DNA of 64,000 nucleotides from the NCBI RefSeq assembly GCF_005116655.2, contig NZ_CP050698.1, positions 5,660,501 through 5,724,500 of the forward strand, read 5' to 3'. Under the pieces are notes generated by a model, which was not told where the DNA came from, did no database searches, and was given only the letters and a program-made list of their open reading frames with translations. Each line of letters begins with the position of its first letter. Positions within the stretch are counted from its first letter, which is position 1. Source of the stretch: Desulfosediminicola flagellatus. GTDB lineage: Bacteria > Desulfobacterota > Desulfobulbia > Desulfobulbales > Desulfocapsaceae. Positions 10,442 to 19,437 of the stretch are shown here, piece by piece. A program made the translations under genes and the position numbers.

Positions 10442-11620
10442 ATGAATCGCCAAGTAATACTTCTCTCCCTTTGCCAGGCCCTACTCGCCTCCGGCAACAT
10501 CCTCCTGGTCTCCGTAACCCCACTTATCGGGCGCGGCCTAGCACCATCGCACCAATGGATTACCTTCCCCATTGCCATGCAATTCATCGGCCTCATGTGC
10601 GCCACAATTCCCGCATCCCTTATCATGCAGCGGTTTGGCCGCAGGCGTGGCTTTATAATGGGGAATCTTACCGGCATTGCTGGGGCGGCTTTTGCTGTTT
10701 TTGCGTTGTGGAGTGAGAGTTTTGTGCTGTTTTGTTTTGCGACGACGCTGATCGGGATCGGGATTGGGTTTTCAACCCTGTATCGTTTTGCAGCTATGGA
10801 GGTGTGTGAGCCGGAGCATAAAAGTCAGGCGATATCGATGATCATGGCGGGTGGTGTGCTGGCGGCGATAATCGGGCCGAACCTTTCTATCTATAGTCAA
10901 AAATTGTTGCCGGGCTTAGGTTTTTCAGCGGCGTTTGTCGGGTTACTTGGCTTGTATATAACTGCGTTTATATTGCTGACTCAGGTGAAGATCCCGGCGC
11001 TGAGTGTATCTCAACGTAGTGTGGCGCAGCGGCCTTTGCGGAATATTATTATTCAGCCCGCATTCATCGTGGCAGCGCTTACCGGAGTGGTGAGCTATGC
11101 GGTGATGAACCTGCTTATGACCTCGACTCCGCTTGCGATGAATCGTTTGGGGTATAGCTTTGTTCAGTCCACCTTTGTTATCGAGTGGCATGTGCTGGGG
11201 ATGTTTGTGCCGTCGTTTTTCACCGGACATCTGATTAAACGTTTTGGTTATACCACAATGATCTGTGCCGGATGCATCATTATGCTTGTTTGTGTGGCGA
11301 TCAACCTGCACGGGATCAGCCATGCACACTTTATGACTGCACTCATTCTGCTTGGTGTCGGCTGGAACTTTATGTTTATCACCGCAACCCGTTTGGTGAG
11401 CGACACATATCGCCCGGCAGAGAAAGGCAAAACCCAGGCGACTAATGAATTTATGATCTTCAGTATGGTTACGCTCTCGGCACTGGCTTCGGGCTGGCTG
11501 GAAAGTTCCCTTGGTTGGCAACGACTTAATATTGTGGTGTTGCCGCTTCTTGTTATCACTCTGCTGGTTATTGTTGCTCTGCGCAAAAAGATCGAAGTGG
11601 CAAAAGCAACACCCTGCTAG
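10442..11620 (+). CDS. MFS transporter
   Basis: A 392-residue polytopic membrane protein with about 12 hydrophobic segments and the MFS loop signature RFGRRRGF after the second helix (cytoplasmic loop 2-3), plus a second RFGY loop at the start of the C-terminal half. It is predicted to be an inner-membrane efflux or uptake carrier; the substrate is not recognisable. No strong ribosome-binding site precedes the ATG. Codon usage is richer in GCG and GTG than the neighbours, hinting at horizontal acquisition. Its last about 196 bp are duplicated at 13288-13483. A 12-bp stem terminator follows. Confidence 0.85.
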   Translation: MNRQVILLSLCQALLASGNILLVSVTPLIGRGLAPSHQWITFPIAMQFIGLMCATIPASLIMQRFGRRRGFIMGNLTGIAGAAFAVFALWSESFVLFCFATTLIGIGIGFSTLYRFAAMEVCEPEHKSQAISMIMAGGVLAAIIGPNLSIYSQKLLPGLGFSAAFVGLLGLYITAFILLTQVKIPALSVSQRSVAQRPLRNIIIQPAFIVAALTGVVSYAVMNLLMTSTPLAMNRLGYSFVQSTFVIEWHVLGMFVPSFFTGHLIKRFGYTTMICAGCIIMLVCVAINLHGISHAHFMTALILLGVGWNFMFITATRLVSDTYRPAEKGKTQATNEFMIFSMVTLSALASGWLESSLGWQRLNIVVLPLLVITLLVIVALRKKIEVAKATPC

Positions 11621-11643
11621 GATCAGCAGATAGAACAATGTAA

Positions 11644-11670
11644 AATAGGGCAACAAACTGTTGCCCTATT
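11644..11670. terminator. Hairpin terminator between MFS gene and convergent regulator
   Basis: AATAGGGCAACA pairs perfectly with TGTTGCCCTATT around a 3-nt loop. The flanking A and T bases make it usable in both directions, fitting the convergent genes on either side. Confidence 0.75.
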
Positions 11671-11722
11671 CACTCTATTTGTTGAACATAATTATTGGTG
11701 TTCATTTTTGCGGCATTAATCA

Positions 11723-12960
11723 TTAATCGTCTTCTGCCTGCCAATAGCCACCTTTTGCCGGGCCAATACGTTTTAGTCGCCCTTCTGTCTGGAGTTGTTT
11801 CAAATTCCGCTCGATAGAACTGGTTGTAACCCCTACCATTTTAGCAAGATCTGCAATGGTGATTTTGTTGTCCTCTCGTATCAGGTGGACAATTTTCTCC
11901 GACGTTTTCTCCGACGTTTTTGTTTTATTTGCAGGCTTCTCTGCTATAAAAGTTGGCCGTGGAAACTCCAGAGTAAACATGGTGTTAAAGTTGATTTTCA
12001 CATCTGGACAATGGGCTTCTGTAAGGGCTGAATGAATGCGCTCAATCCCGGAGCCCATTTTTTCAATGAAATTACAGCGTAAAAGGAGGCTTGCAATATT
12101 GGGGTTACGGCAGACACTGCGACGACCGAAGTCTTTTTCTTGCAACCCTTTGGGCAACCCGCCTGGGTTATATATTTCAACCCGGTCATCAAATACCTCA
12201 ACCATCACATTGGCGCCTTCTTCAGTGTAATCTCTATGGCAGACACTGTTGATAATAGCCTCGCGCAGGGCTACTTCGGGTAGTTCCAAAATCTCTTTTC
12301 TGCGGGTACTTTCGGCTGTAATCTCCCACCGCATCTGTAAATGCTTTTTGAGGAAAAGGAGAGCGTCTTCCACATTCTCTAAGATATTACCATTAAGGTC
12401 TTTACGATCGAGGATATAGGCTTTGGAAGTCCCTTTAAACAGAGCGCAAACAACATTTACATGAAATAAGCGCCGGGTTGGTTCTTTAGCAAAAAAGAGA
12501 ACGCCCGTCTGATTGAGAGAAAACTGTCCATCTATATATTCACCAGCGCCCAAGTTAGTCAGGAGGTTGGCAATGTCATCCTTTGGCGAAATATTTGCGA
12601 GCTTGCACCATTACGCAGAAAGAAACCTTTATTACATCGGTGAGGTCTGTTGGCACCTTCAGGAACATGGATAACGAGAATTTGATCTGGTAATAGCTTT
12701 TCAATGGAAATAGCTACAGGCGGGTCGCATGTTGCCGCTGTAGATTCGATTTGAGAGACTGCCTTGTTAGAAATATCACAGCCTACTATCGTATTATCAT
12801 CATCCACGCCAATAAATATACGCCCACCAGAACCATTGGCAAAAGCGACCAATTCTTTTGAGAGATCAGAATTGACAGAACGCTTAAACTCCAAAGTAAA
12901 TCCTTCCCCTTCCTCTAAAACAAGAGCCAACTCTTCATCTGTAGTTGTACGATATCTCAT
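11723..12960 (-). pseudogene. AlbA_2 / HATPase_c_4 / winged-helix transcriptional regulator, frameshifted
   Basis: Two adjacent frames together encode one COG2865-type regulator. The upstream part (12960 to 12559, 133 aa) is an AlbA_2 domain: LEFKRS, AFANGSGGRIFIGVDDD, ending FFLRNGASSQ. The downstream part (to 11723, about 276 aa) has the GHKL-like NSVCHRDYTEEGA and IYNPGGLPKG motifs, then a C-terminal winged helix (TIADLAKMVGVTTSSIERNL). Reading through near 12575-12585 in the next frame gives SPKDDIANLLTNLG, which joins the halves naturally, so a one- or two-base indel split the gene. It could also be a sequencing error. If broken, it is a recent loss since both halves are well preserved. 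Its DNA targets are unknown. Confidence 0.75.
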
Positions 12961-13283
12961 ATTGCCAGTTTCTCTGTGAGTTCCATGCTCTCTTATCTTC
13001 CGTGGGCCTGAGTCCTCCCCTGATTTTTTTTAACTGGGTAAGGATCATGAGAGGTGTTTGGATAAGACCCCGCTTATCAAGTTTCTCCCGTTCAAAAACA
13101 AAGTATTTAACTCAACTTTCTGACTTAAAGGTTAAAGACAATAAAAATAATTCAACCAATTTAAATAATTAACAAAAAGCCTCAGAAACTCTTCGCTTCA
13201 TCGCATATTGGCTATACAAAAAACATCAATAATTTCATAAATTAAGGACAACAATTCATATTAACAAACAGCATTGGGAGCGA
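12961..13283. other. Intergenic, nothing recognised
   Basis: About 320 bp of AT-rich sequence upstream of the regulator and before the duplicated MFS fragment. No supported gene or hairpin is seen; the junction with the MFS copy lies at its right end. Confidence 0.5.
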
Positions 13284-13483
13284 CAAGAGGCAAAACCCAG
13301 GCAACCAATGAATTTATGATCTTCAGTATGGTTACGCTCTCGGCACTTGCCTCGGGTTGGCTGGAAAGTTCCCTTGGCTGGCAACGACTCAATCTCGTGG
13401 TTCTTCCACTTCTGGCTGTGACCTTATTCGTTGTAATATCAATGCATAAGAAAATTGCTGCGGGGGGGGGATCAACCTCCTGA
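13284..13483 (+). pseudogene. C-terminal fragment of a second MFS transporter (duplicate of 11425-11620)
   Basis: About 66 codons match the end of the MFS protein at 10442, starting GKTQATNEFMIFSMVTLS and ending at a stop at exactly the equivalent distance. The first about 110 bp are nearly identical in DNA sequence; the rest has diverged while keeping the frame and hydrophobic character. No start region or N-terminal part exists. It is a remnant of a paralogous transporter gene, or of one gene broken by insertion of the segment carrying the AlbA-type regulator. Confidence 0.8.
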
Positions 13484-13491
13484 AACAGCAT

Positions 13492-13522
13492 AAGGACTGA
13501 GGTTAAAGGGGTTAGGACTGAG
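13492..13522 (+). repeat. Dispersed 31-bp intergenic repeat, copy 1
   Basis: AAGGACTGAGGTTAAAGG followed by GGTTAGGACTGAG; it matches 22756-22786 at 30 of 31 positions. The GGACTGAG core recurs elsewhere between genes in this window. Confidence 0.75.
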
Positions 13523-13616
13523 GGGAGGATGAAGGCTTGCAGATGGCCCTGCTCAACACGAAAGTTGAGCAGGTAAGCGAGACATGAGACTCAGAAATGG
13601 GTGTTTCGGATATAAA

Positions 13617-15047
13617 CTAATTCACCAGTTCATCACCGATTCTCTCTGCCTCTTCAAGAAGCAGATCGAGGTCCTGAAGTTCGGTTCGATGGTTGGTGAT
13701 ATTGACACGTATCGCCAATTGTCCATTTAAGAGAGTGGTTGATGGGACTGCTATTCCACTTTCCTGTAAAGTGATGACGATCTCCCTGTTAAGATCATTC
13801 AAATCATTTACCGCCTCAGAAACATAGCGAAAGCAGATAATATTTAGTGTGACAGGTGCTAATAGTTCGAATTTGTCAGATGCCTCAATACGCTTTCCCA
13901 AATATGTTGCCTGAGAGCAATTTTCACTGATAACGGCGCCTAATTTTTCAACTCCGTGCTCAAGCAGATGCGCCCATACTTTCAGTGCTCTGAACCCACG
14001 AGAAAGCTCGGGGCCAAAATCGACAGGCCACGGACTCCCGGCTGCAAGCCCTCTTCCTGCTCCTGTTAAATACTCTGCCCGGCCTGAGAAAGATCTAAGA
14101 TGTGCTTCACCAGAGCGAACAAGAACACATCCCGCATCGTAATTAACCTGCATCCATTTATGAAAATCGAATGCCAACGAATCTGCACGCTCCATACCGG
14201 CAAGCCGCTCACGAAGTTCTTCACTCAGGATTGCTGTAGCACCAAAAGCACCATCAACATGCAACCAGAGCTTTTCTTTTTGGGCAATATCTGCCAGTGC
14301 ACTCAGATCATCTATCGCCCCGACATTAACTGAACCCGCTGTCCCAATAACGACAAATGGCTCAAGCCCCTGTGCCCGATCATGCTCAATAGTCTCCTGC
14401 AATGCGGCCAAATCCATTTTGAAATGTGCATCGCATGGAATTTTGCGCAACGATTCGCTGCCCAGCCCCAGCAGGTCAAAAGCTCGCCCGAGGCAAGAAT
14501 GAGCCTGGGCAGATGCATATCCCACCAGCGTGCTTCCGGCGATCCCCGTGTTTCTGCACTCGAAGCCCATTCGTTGATCCCGGGCAACTTTCAAGGCAAT
14601 GATCGTGGCCATGGATGTCCCGGAGACAATCAACCCGCTTGCATCTTCCGGAAAGCCCATCAGCTTCCGGCACCAGCCAATCACCTGTTTTTCAACATAT
14701 ATAGCACCATGATCACGCCCCCCTAGGTTTGCGTTCATAGCAGCGGCTGTAATTTCTGCAAATATATTTCCCGGATTTCCTGCCCCGTGAACCCAGCCAA
14801 AAAACCTGGGGTGGGTATTGCCGACGCCGTAAGGTAAAAGATCGGCAAGATTCTGGCGCAGTGTCTCATGATCAACGCCGGCCTCAGGAATATCAGACGT
14901 CAAAGCAGACTTCATCTCTTCAGGTAAAGGGGTCCAGACCCTGCCACTCCTGACTGTTTCCATTCTATTCAAGGCGTCGTCCAGCATCTTGTGTGCCGAA
15001 GCGCGGAAAAGGCTCCAATCATCCGGATCCAAAGTAGTCTTACCCAT
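13617..15047 (-). CDS. Pyridoxal-phosphate-dependent group II decarboxylase (aromatic amino acid / glutamate / cysteate decarboxylase family)
   Basis: A 476-residue fold-type I PLP enzyme. HVDGAFG (263-269) carries the aspartate that contacts the pyridine nitrogen, and DFHKWMQVNYDAGC carries the Schiff-base lysine (K297). It decarboxylates an amino acid to an amine; the substrate is not evident from sequence. It is divergent from the ridA-dcyD-symporter cluster, and that context allows a small acidic or sulfur-containing amino acid such as cysteate. A 20-bp palindrome lies about 95 bp upstream of its start. Length is normal for the family. Confidence 0.85.
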   Translation of the reverse strand: MGKTTLDPDDWSLFRASAHKMLDDALNRMETVRSGRVWTPLPEEMKSALTSDIPEAGVDHETLRQNLADLLPYGVGNTHPRFFGWVHGAGNPGNIFAEITAAAMNANLGGRDHGAIYVEKQVIGWCRKLMGFPEDASGLIVSGTSMATIIALKVARDQRMGFECRNTGIAGSTLVGYASAQAHSCLGRAFDLLGLGSESLRKIPCDAHFKMDLAALQETIEHDRAQGLEPFVVIGTAGSVNVGAIDDLSALADIAQKEKLWLHVDGAFGATAILSEELRERLAGMERADSLAFDFHKWMQVNYDAGCVLVRSGEAHLRSFSGRAEYLTGAGRGLAAGSPWPVDFGPELSRGFRALKVWAHLLEHGVEKLGAVISENCSQATYLGKRIEASDKFELLAPVTLNIICFRYVSEAVNDLNDLNREIVITLQESGIAVPSTTLLNGQLAIRVNITNHRTELQDLDLLLEEAERIGDELVN

Positions 15048-15139
15048 TGTATATCTCCGATTAATGCTCTCTTTCTATAGTGTTTTTTTGTGATATTACG
15101 TCTTAGTACACCAGTATCTCATCATCCCCTGCAATCATC

Positions 15140-15159
15140 AGATAATGTCGACATTATCT
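15140..15159. promoter_or_regulatory. Perfect 20-bp palindrome, candidate operator
   Basis: AGATAATGTCGACATTATCT is fully self-complementary. TGTCGACATT recurs at 15569-15578, just downstream of the candidate ridA promoter. The GntR-type regulator at 18735 is the natural candidate to bind it, but this is inference. Confidence 0.45.
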
Positions 15160-15528
15160 ACATTCTTTATATTACAGGGCCTATCGCTGATATTTATTCG
15201 TATACTTTACACTCTGTCATAATTGCACTGTATTTCATATGAAGTAACAACAAAACCCCTTTCGCATCTTAAGGCAAGCCTCCACCATCTCACGACCATG
15301 AAACCTAAAACTATCAATTACAGAACATCTCAATAGCGGCAATCTTTATTGTGTATATACCAGATATTTTGCTAAAAAACGACATTGCTGAATTCCGGTG
15401 GTCGATTAGCAGCAGACCAGAATAAGACAGTAAAAAAATCATATAGATGGCTACAGAAGCACCCTTGCCAAATGGTTTCCTCAGGGCTGTTTTTTTCATT
15501 TCTTCGTTTTTCAATAAGGATTTTTCAT

Positions 15529-15557
15529 TTGACAGAGTCGATCAATTTTGGCATAAG
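15529..15557 (+). promoter_or_regulatory. Candidate sigma-70 promoter for ridA operon
   Basis: TTGACA (15529-15534) is separated by 17 bp from CATAAG (15552-15557), leaving a leader of about 105 nt before ridA. The TGTCGACATT half-site overlaps the expected transcription start, which would suit repression. Confidence 0.45.
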
Positions 15558-15669
15558 GAAAATCAAAGTGTCGACATTCGTCATTTTAAAGTGTCGTTGA
15601 AATCGATTTTACAGGCAGATAGTGTAATTGAGTTTATTCTCACACAACATTTTATTTTCGAGCAGAAGA

Positions 15670-16056
15670 ATGAAAGAAAAAACAGTAATCGAGACCAATA
15701 ACGCCCCCGGAGCTGTAGGGCCGTATTCCCAGGCAATAATGACAGGCAATCTGTTATTCACCTCCGGTCAGTTACCGATTGATCCAGCAACCGGAAAAAT
15801 GGTTGAAGGGTCGATTTCTGACCGTGCACATCAGGTTATCAAGAATCTTTCTGCAGTTATCGAGGCAGCAGGTGCACAGCTGGATGACGTTGTTAAAACC
15901 ACCGTCTTTTTATCAGACATAGGTGATTTCCAGGAAGTTAACGCAGTCTACGCAGAATATTTTTCCTCACCATTTCCGGCTAGAAGTGCATTTCAGGTAG
16001 CAGCACTCCCCCTGGGAGCTGATATCGAAATTGAAGCCATTGTAGTCGTTAAATAA
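15670..16056 (+). CDS. ridA: RidA family reactive intermediate/imine deaminase
   Basis: A 128-residue YjgF/YER057c/UK114 protein. It has the family signatures NAPGAVGPYSQA, FTSGQLPIDPATG, TVFLSDIGDFQEVN and, near the end, FPARSAFQVAALPLGADIEIEA with the arginine that binds the carboxylate. RidA hydrolyses 2-aminoacrylate and related imines released by PLP enzymes, giving the 2-oxo acid and ammonia. The start at 15670 gives the usual family length and begins at MKEKTVIETNNAPG; an upstream ATG at 15628 would add an atypical extension. The next gene, a PLP lyase making aminoacrylate, explains why they are paired. Confidence 0.93.
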   Translation: MKEKTVIETNNAPGAVGPYSQAIMTGNLLFTSGQLPIDPATGKMVEGSISDRAHQVIKNLSAVIEAAGAQLDDVVKTTVFLSDIGDFQEVNAVYAEYFSSPFPARSAFQVAALPLGADIEIEAIVVVK

Positions 16057-16093
16057 TAGCCATCAACTCAATCTCACAGTCACAGGATATCCA

Positions 16094-17092
16094 ATGAATC
16101 TGACCCAGTTCCCCAGAAGAAATTACGTACAGGAAGCTACCCCGATTGAAGCACTCCCCGCATTTTCAAAGGCCCTTGGCGGCAAGGTAAATATTTTTAT
16201 TAAACGAGATGATCTGTTGCCGGGATGTGCTGGTGGAAACAAAACCAGAAAGCTCGATTACTGTATCGCTGATGCCATCGAAAATGGTGCAGACACCATC
16301 ATTACCTGCGGTGCTGTGCAGTCAAATCACTGTCGCCTCACCCTTTCATGGTCTGTAAAAGAAGGCATGGACTGCCACCTTATCCTCGAAGAACGTGTAG
16401 CCGGCAGCTACAAGAAAGAGGGTTCCGGCAACAACTTCCTCTTCAATTTGATGGGCGTAAAAAGCACAACTGTCGTGCCTGGCGGATCAAACATGCTTGG
16501 TGAGATGGAAAAACTTGCTGAGAAGCTTAAAGCAGAAGGCAAAAAGCCATACATCATCCCCGGCGGAGCGTCCAATGCAATTGGTGCTACCGGTTATGTT
16601 GCCTGCGCCAAAGAGATTCAGCAGCAGCTGTTTGATACAAGCCTGGTTATCGACCACATGGTTGTTCCAAGCGGCAGTGCAGGTACACATGCCGGCATAG
16701 TAGTTGGAATGTACGGCACCAATGCAGGCATCCCTGTATCGGGTATCAACGTAAGCCGCAAAAAAGATGTACAGGAAGAGATAGTCCATAAGCTCGCTGT
16801 AGAAACCGCCCAGCGTCTTGGTATGCGCGAGAGCCTGCCGGCAGATCAGATCACCTGCTTTGACGGCTACGTAGGACCTGGATACTCCATCCCTACAGAC
16901 AGTATGACCGAAGCCGTTAGGTTGCTCGCTCAAACCGAGTCTATCCTGCTTGACCCCGTCTACTCAGGAAAAGCGATGGCAGGCCTCATCGACCTGGTAA
17001 GAAATGATCATTTCCCTGAAGGCGCAAATGTCCTGTTTCTACACACAGGCGGCTCTCCAGCTCTCTATGCGTACCTTGATACGTTTCAATAA
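16094..17092 (+). CDS. dcyD: D-cysteine desulfhydrase / L-cysteate sulfo-lyase-like PLP enzyme
   Basis: A 332-residue fold-type II PLP enzyme of the ACC deaminase/D-cysteine desulfhydrase family. IKRDDLLPGCAGGNKTRKL contains the PLP lysine (K50); CGAVQSNHCR, PSGSAGTHAG, LLDPVYSGKAMAG and the C-terminal LHTGGSPALYAY are family hallmarks. D-cysteine desulfhydrase releases sulfide, pyruvate and ammonia; the related CuyA releases sulfite from L-cysteate. The NKTRKL variant, in place of the NKLRKL of enterobacterial DcyD, leaves CuyA a real alternative, attractive in an organism that may respire sulfite. It sits 37 bp after ridA and is followed by a terminator. Substrate needs testing. Confidence 0.8.
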   Translation: MNLTQFPRRNYVQEATPIEALPAFSKALGGKVNIFIKRDDLLPGCAGGNKTRKLDYCIADAIENGADTIITCGAVQSNHCRLTLSWSVKEGMDCHLILEERVAGSYKKEGSGNNFLFNLMGVKSTTVVPGGSNMLGEMEKLAEKLKAEGKKPYIIPGGASNAIGATGYVACAKEIQQQLFDTSLVIDHMVVPSGSAGTHAGIVVGMYGTNAGIPVSGINVSRKKDVQEEIVHKLAVETAQRLGMRESLPADQITCFDGYVGPGYSIPTDSMTEAVRLLAQTESILLDPVYSGKAMAGLIDLVRNDHFPEGANVLFLHTGGSPALYAYLDTFQ

Positions 17093-17102
17093 ATCAGTAA
17101 TC

Positions 17103-17138
17103 AAAAAGGCATCATGACATTTATCATGGTGCCTTTTT
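17103..17138 (+). terminator. Intrinsic terminator after dcyD
   Basis: A 15-bp stem (AAAAAGGCATCATGA with TCATGGTGCCTTTTT, one G-T pair) around a 6-nt loop ends in a T run. It separates ridA-dcyD from the symporter gene. Confidence 0.85.
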
Positions 17139-17205
17139 GGTATAATTAATAAGGTCATGACTTCTGTTACGACTACAGACAGCCTATTTATGGAGGAATT
17201 GTAAA

Positions 17206-18474
17206 ATGAAATTATATCATAAGATATTGATCGGACTAGTTTTAGGTGTAATTGCCGGTCTGATTTTAGGAGAAAAAGCTGAGTATTTAAAACCCATTGG
17301 TGATATTTTCATTCGCTGCCTTCGATTAATAGTTGTCCCCCTTATTTTATCCACTCTCATCACAGGTGTTGTTAGCACTGGCAACATTAAAAACCTTGGA
17401 AAAACAGGCCTGACTACCCTTATATATTTCATGGTAACAACTACCCTGGCTGTTTGTATTGGATTAATCATTGCAAATATCTTCCAGCCCGGAACCGGAC
17501 TTTCTCTCGGCGAACTCAAGGCTTTCAAAGCACCTGATCCTGTTGGACCAGCGCAGATGATTGTCGGCATGTTTCCAATGAATCCGATGGAGGCTCTTGC
17601 AAAAGGTAATGTCCTGCAGATCATCGTCTTCGCGTTACTTTTCGGTGCTGGCCTCTCTATGGCAGGTGACGCAGGGAAACCCGTTGCAAACTTCTTTAAA
17701 AGTCTTGCAGAAGTTATGTTCAAGGTCTCTGATATCGTTATCAGCTTTGCGCCATATGGTGTCTTCGCTCTTATTGCCTGGACAACCGGCAAATTCGGAT
17801 TAGATATTTTGATGCCAATGGGGAAACTCATTATAGCTGCGCTTGTTGCCAGCATCATACACATTATATTTACCTATTCTGTCGCTGTAGGAATTTTCGC
17901 TCGAATTTCTCCATTGGCCTTCCTGAAAAAGACGATGGAACCCGCGTTGGTAGGCTTGTCTACCTGTAGCGCCGCAGCTGCCTTCCCTTTTTCTATGCGT
18001 GCGCAAAAGCAATTGGGAGTTTCATCAAAAGTTTCAGGATTTACGCTTCCCATGGCGCTTACAATCAACATGGATGGTACAGCCCTTTACCAGGCAGTTG
18101 CAGCCATGTTTGTCGCTAACGCTTACGGAATTGATCTATCATTAACCCAGCAGGGAACTATTGTCGCAACCGCAGTCCTGGCATCAGTGGGGACAGCGAG
18201 TATTCCTGGTGGTGGCTTGATTATGCTGACAATGGTACTTCAATCAGTTGGCCTGCCGCTTGAGGGAATTGCGATTGTTGCCGGAATTGATCGAATTTTA
18301 GATATGTTCCGTACCACTACCAACATCTTTGGTGATAACTCTGCCGGTGTTGTTGTCGCAGCTTTAAATGGTGAACTGGATCGCGAAAAAGCTATGACAC
18401 CTCTCGATGAGCTAGAGCATGGCAGCGGCGTTCACCTTGACGATGAAGGGCATATTGTTGACGAACTGGGATAA
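17206..18474 (+). CDS. Dicarboxylate/amino acid:cation symporter (DAACS family, GltP/DctA-like)
   Basis: A 422-residue inner-membrane carrier. The conserved LTINMDGTALYQA motif (Na+ and substrate site) and the serine-rich hairpin CSAAAAFPFSMRAQ, then GGLIMLTMVLQSVGLP and DRILDMFRTTTNIFGD, place it in the glutamate/aspartate/C4-dicarboxylate family. A TGGAGGAATT ribosome-binding site lies about 10 bp before the ATG. Cysteate and aspartate are chemically close, so uptake of an acidic amino acid for the neighbouring enzymes is plausible. It is flanked by terminators on both sides, so it is probably its own transcript. Confidence 0.9.
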   Translation: MKLYHKILIGLVLGVIAGLILGEKAEYLKPIGDIFIRCLRLIVVPLILSTLITGVVSTGNIKNLGKTGLTTLIYFMVTTTLAVCIGLIIANIFQPGTGLSLGELKAFKAPDPVGPAQMIVGMFPMNPMEALAKGNVLQIIVFALLFGAGLSMAGDAGKPVANFFKSLAEVMFKVSDIVISFAPYGVFALIAWTTGKFGLDILMPMGKLIIAALVASIIHIIFTYSVAVGIFARISPLAFLKKTMEPALVGLSTCSAAAAFPFSMRAQKQLGVSSKVSGFTLPMALTINMDGTALYQAVAAMFVANAYGIDLSLTQQGTIVATAVLASVGTASIPGGGLIMLTMVLQSVGLPLEGIAIVAGIDRILDMFRTTTNIFGDNSAGVVVAALNGELDREKAMTPLDELEHGSGVHLDDEGHIVDELG

Positions 18475-18528
18475 CACCAAATAGTTATTAACAATTCGGA
18501 TCAACACAGCTTTACGTGTGTATTCGGC

Positions 18529-18559
18529 AAGGCCTCCTTTCTTAGGAGGCCTTTTTTTT
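18529..18559 (+). terminator. Intrinsic terminator after symporter gene
   Basis: AAGGCCTCCT pairs perfectly with AGGAGGCCTT around a 5-nt loop and is followed by a T run. Confidence 0.9.
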
Positions 18560-18624
18560 GGCACATTCCACTCTCCGAGCACTCGACTATCTACAAAAAT
18601 GTATAAAGTGAGAAAAGAACAAAC

Positions 18625-18654
18625 TTGTGCTAAGTAGGTAGTAGGTTATATAAG
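18625..18654 (+). promoter_or_regulatory. Candidate promoter for GntR regulator gene
   Basis: TTGTGC (18625-18630), an 18-bp spacer and TATAAG (18649-18654) resemble a sigma-70 promoter just upstream of the regulator gene. Confidence 0.35.
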
Positions 18655-18734
18655 AAGCACTCATAAAGAAATTAGCGATCATGATCGTTGTTCAATCTGT
18701 TGTATTTCATTGTCCTATGTTAGGGAGTAATATT

Positions 18735-19406
18735 TTGGATTTCGACAAGCACACGTATACTGATCGTGTTGTAACGTATATTAAAAAGTGCGTCCTGGAC
18801 GGCACCTATAAACCTGGCGATAAAGTCAAAGAGCTGAGCATAGCCCAAAAACTCTCCATCAGTCGCGCACCGATACGTGAAGCCCTCCAGATTCTTATTA
18901 AAGAGGGACTGGTTGTATGGACTCCGCAAAAAGGTAAATTCATTACAGAGCTGAGTCCAAAGCAGATCCGTGACAGCTATTTTACCGGAGGCATTCTCGA
19001 AGCCGCAGCCGTATGTTCAGTAATTCAAAAATATACAGCCGGCGACATTAAGAAACTTGAAGAGCTTTCAGAAAAAATGCGGCAGATCTCCGAAAACGGC
19101 GAGTCTATCGAAAAGATTGCACCACTCGATGATAAATTCCATAAAATTCTTTTCTCGCGCATCGACAATGAGCTGCTCCTCGAATTCTGCAGAAGAGCAT
19201 GTCAGGGAATCTCAAAATTTCTTCTCTTCAGATACTGGATTCAACTCTACTCAGTGGAAGAGGTCTACTGGAGACATAAGGTCATCATAGACGCATTGAA
19301 AAAGGGCGATGTCTATGAACTCGAAGGATGCATAAGGAACCACTATATGGATGCCGGAAAGCGGATGGCAGATATTTGTGAAAAAGAGTTGATGAATACT
19401 ATGTAA
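18735..19406 (+). CDS. GntR family transcriptional regulator, FCD subfamily
   Basis: An N-terminal GntR winged helix (LDGTYKPGDKVKELSIAQKL, then ISRAPIREALQILIKEGLV) is followed by an all-alpha FCD ligand-binding domain. FCD regulators usually sense small organic acids and repress nearby catabolic genes, so this one probably controls the symporter, ridA-dcyD and decarboxylase genes. The TTG at 18735 is preferred because AGGGAG precedes it and it starts close to the HTH, as usual. An ATG at 18681 in the same frame would add 18 residues but has no clear ribosome-binding site. It is convergent with the next gene. Confidence 0.85.
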   Translation: MDFDKHTYTDRVVTYIKKCVLDGTYKPGDKVKELSIAQKLSISRAPIREALQILIKEGLVVWTPQKGKFITELSPKQIRDSYFTGGILEAAAVCSVIQKYTAGDIKKLEELSEKMRQISENGESIEKIAPLDDKFHKILFSRIDNELLLEFCRRACQGISKFLLFRYWIQLYSVEEVYWRHKVIIDALKKGDVYELEGCIRNHYMDAGKRMADICEKELMNTM

Positions 19407-19437
19407 TCGCTGATGCAGGCAGACAAACATCAACAAT

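Larger units (their letters stand above)
15048..15669. other. Divergent regulatory region between decarboxylase and ridA
   Basis: This 622-bp region holds a perfect palindrome (15140-15159), a candidate sigma-70 promoter (15529-15557) and a partial copy of the palindrome at 15569-15578. Short frames here have no start signals and no recognisable product. Confidence 0.6.

Noticed and set aside
10411..11656. Long opposite-strand frames across the MFS gene
   Set aside because: Shadow frames of a clear transporter gene with no independent start signal.
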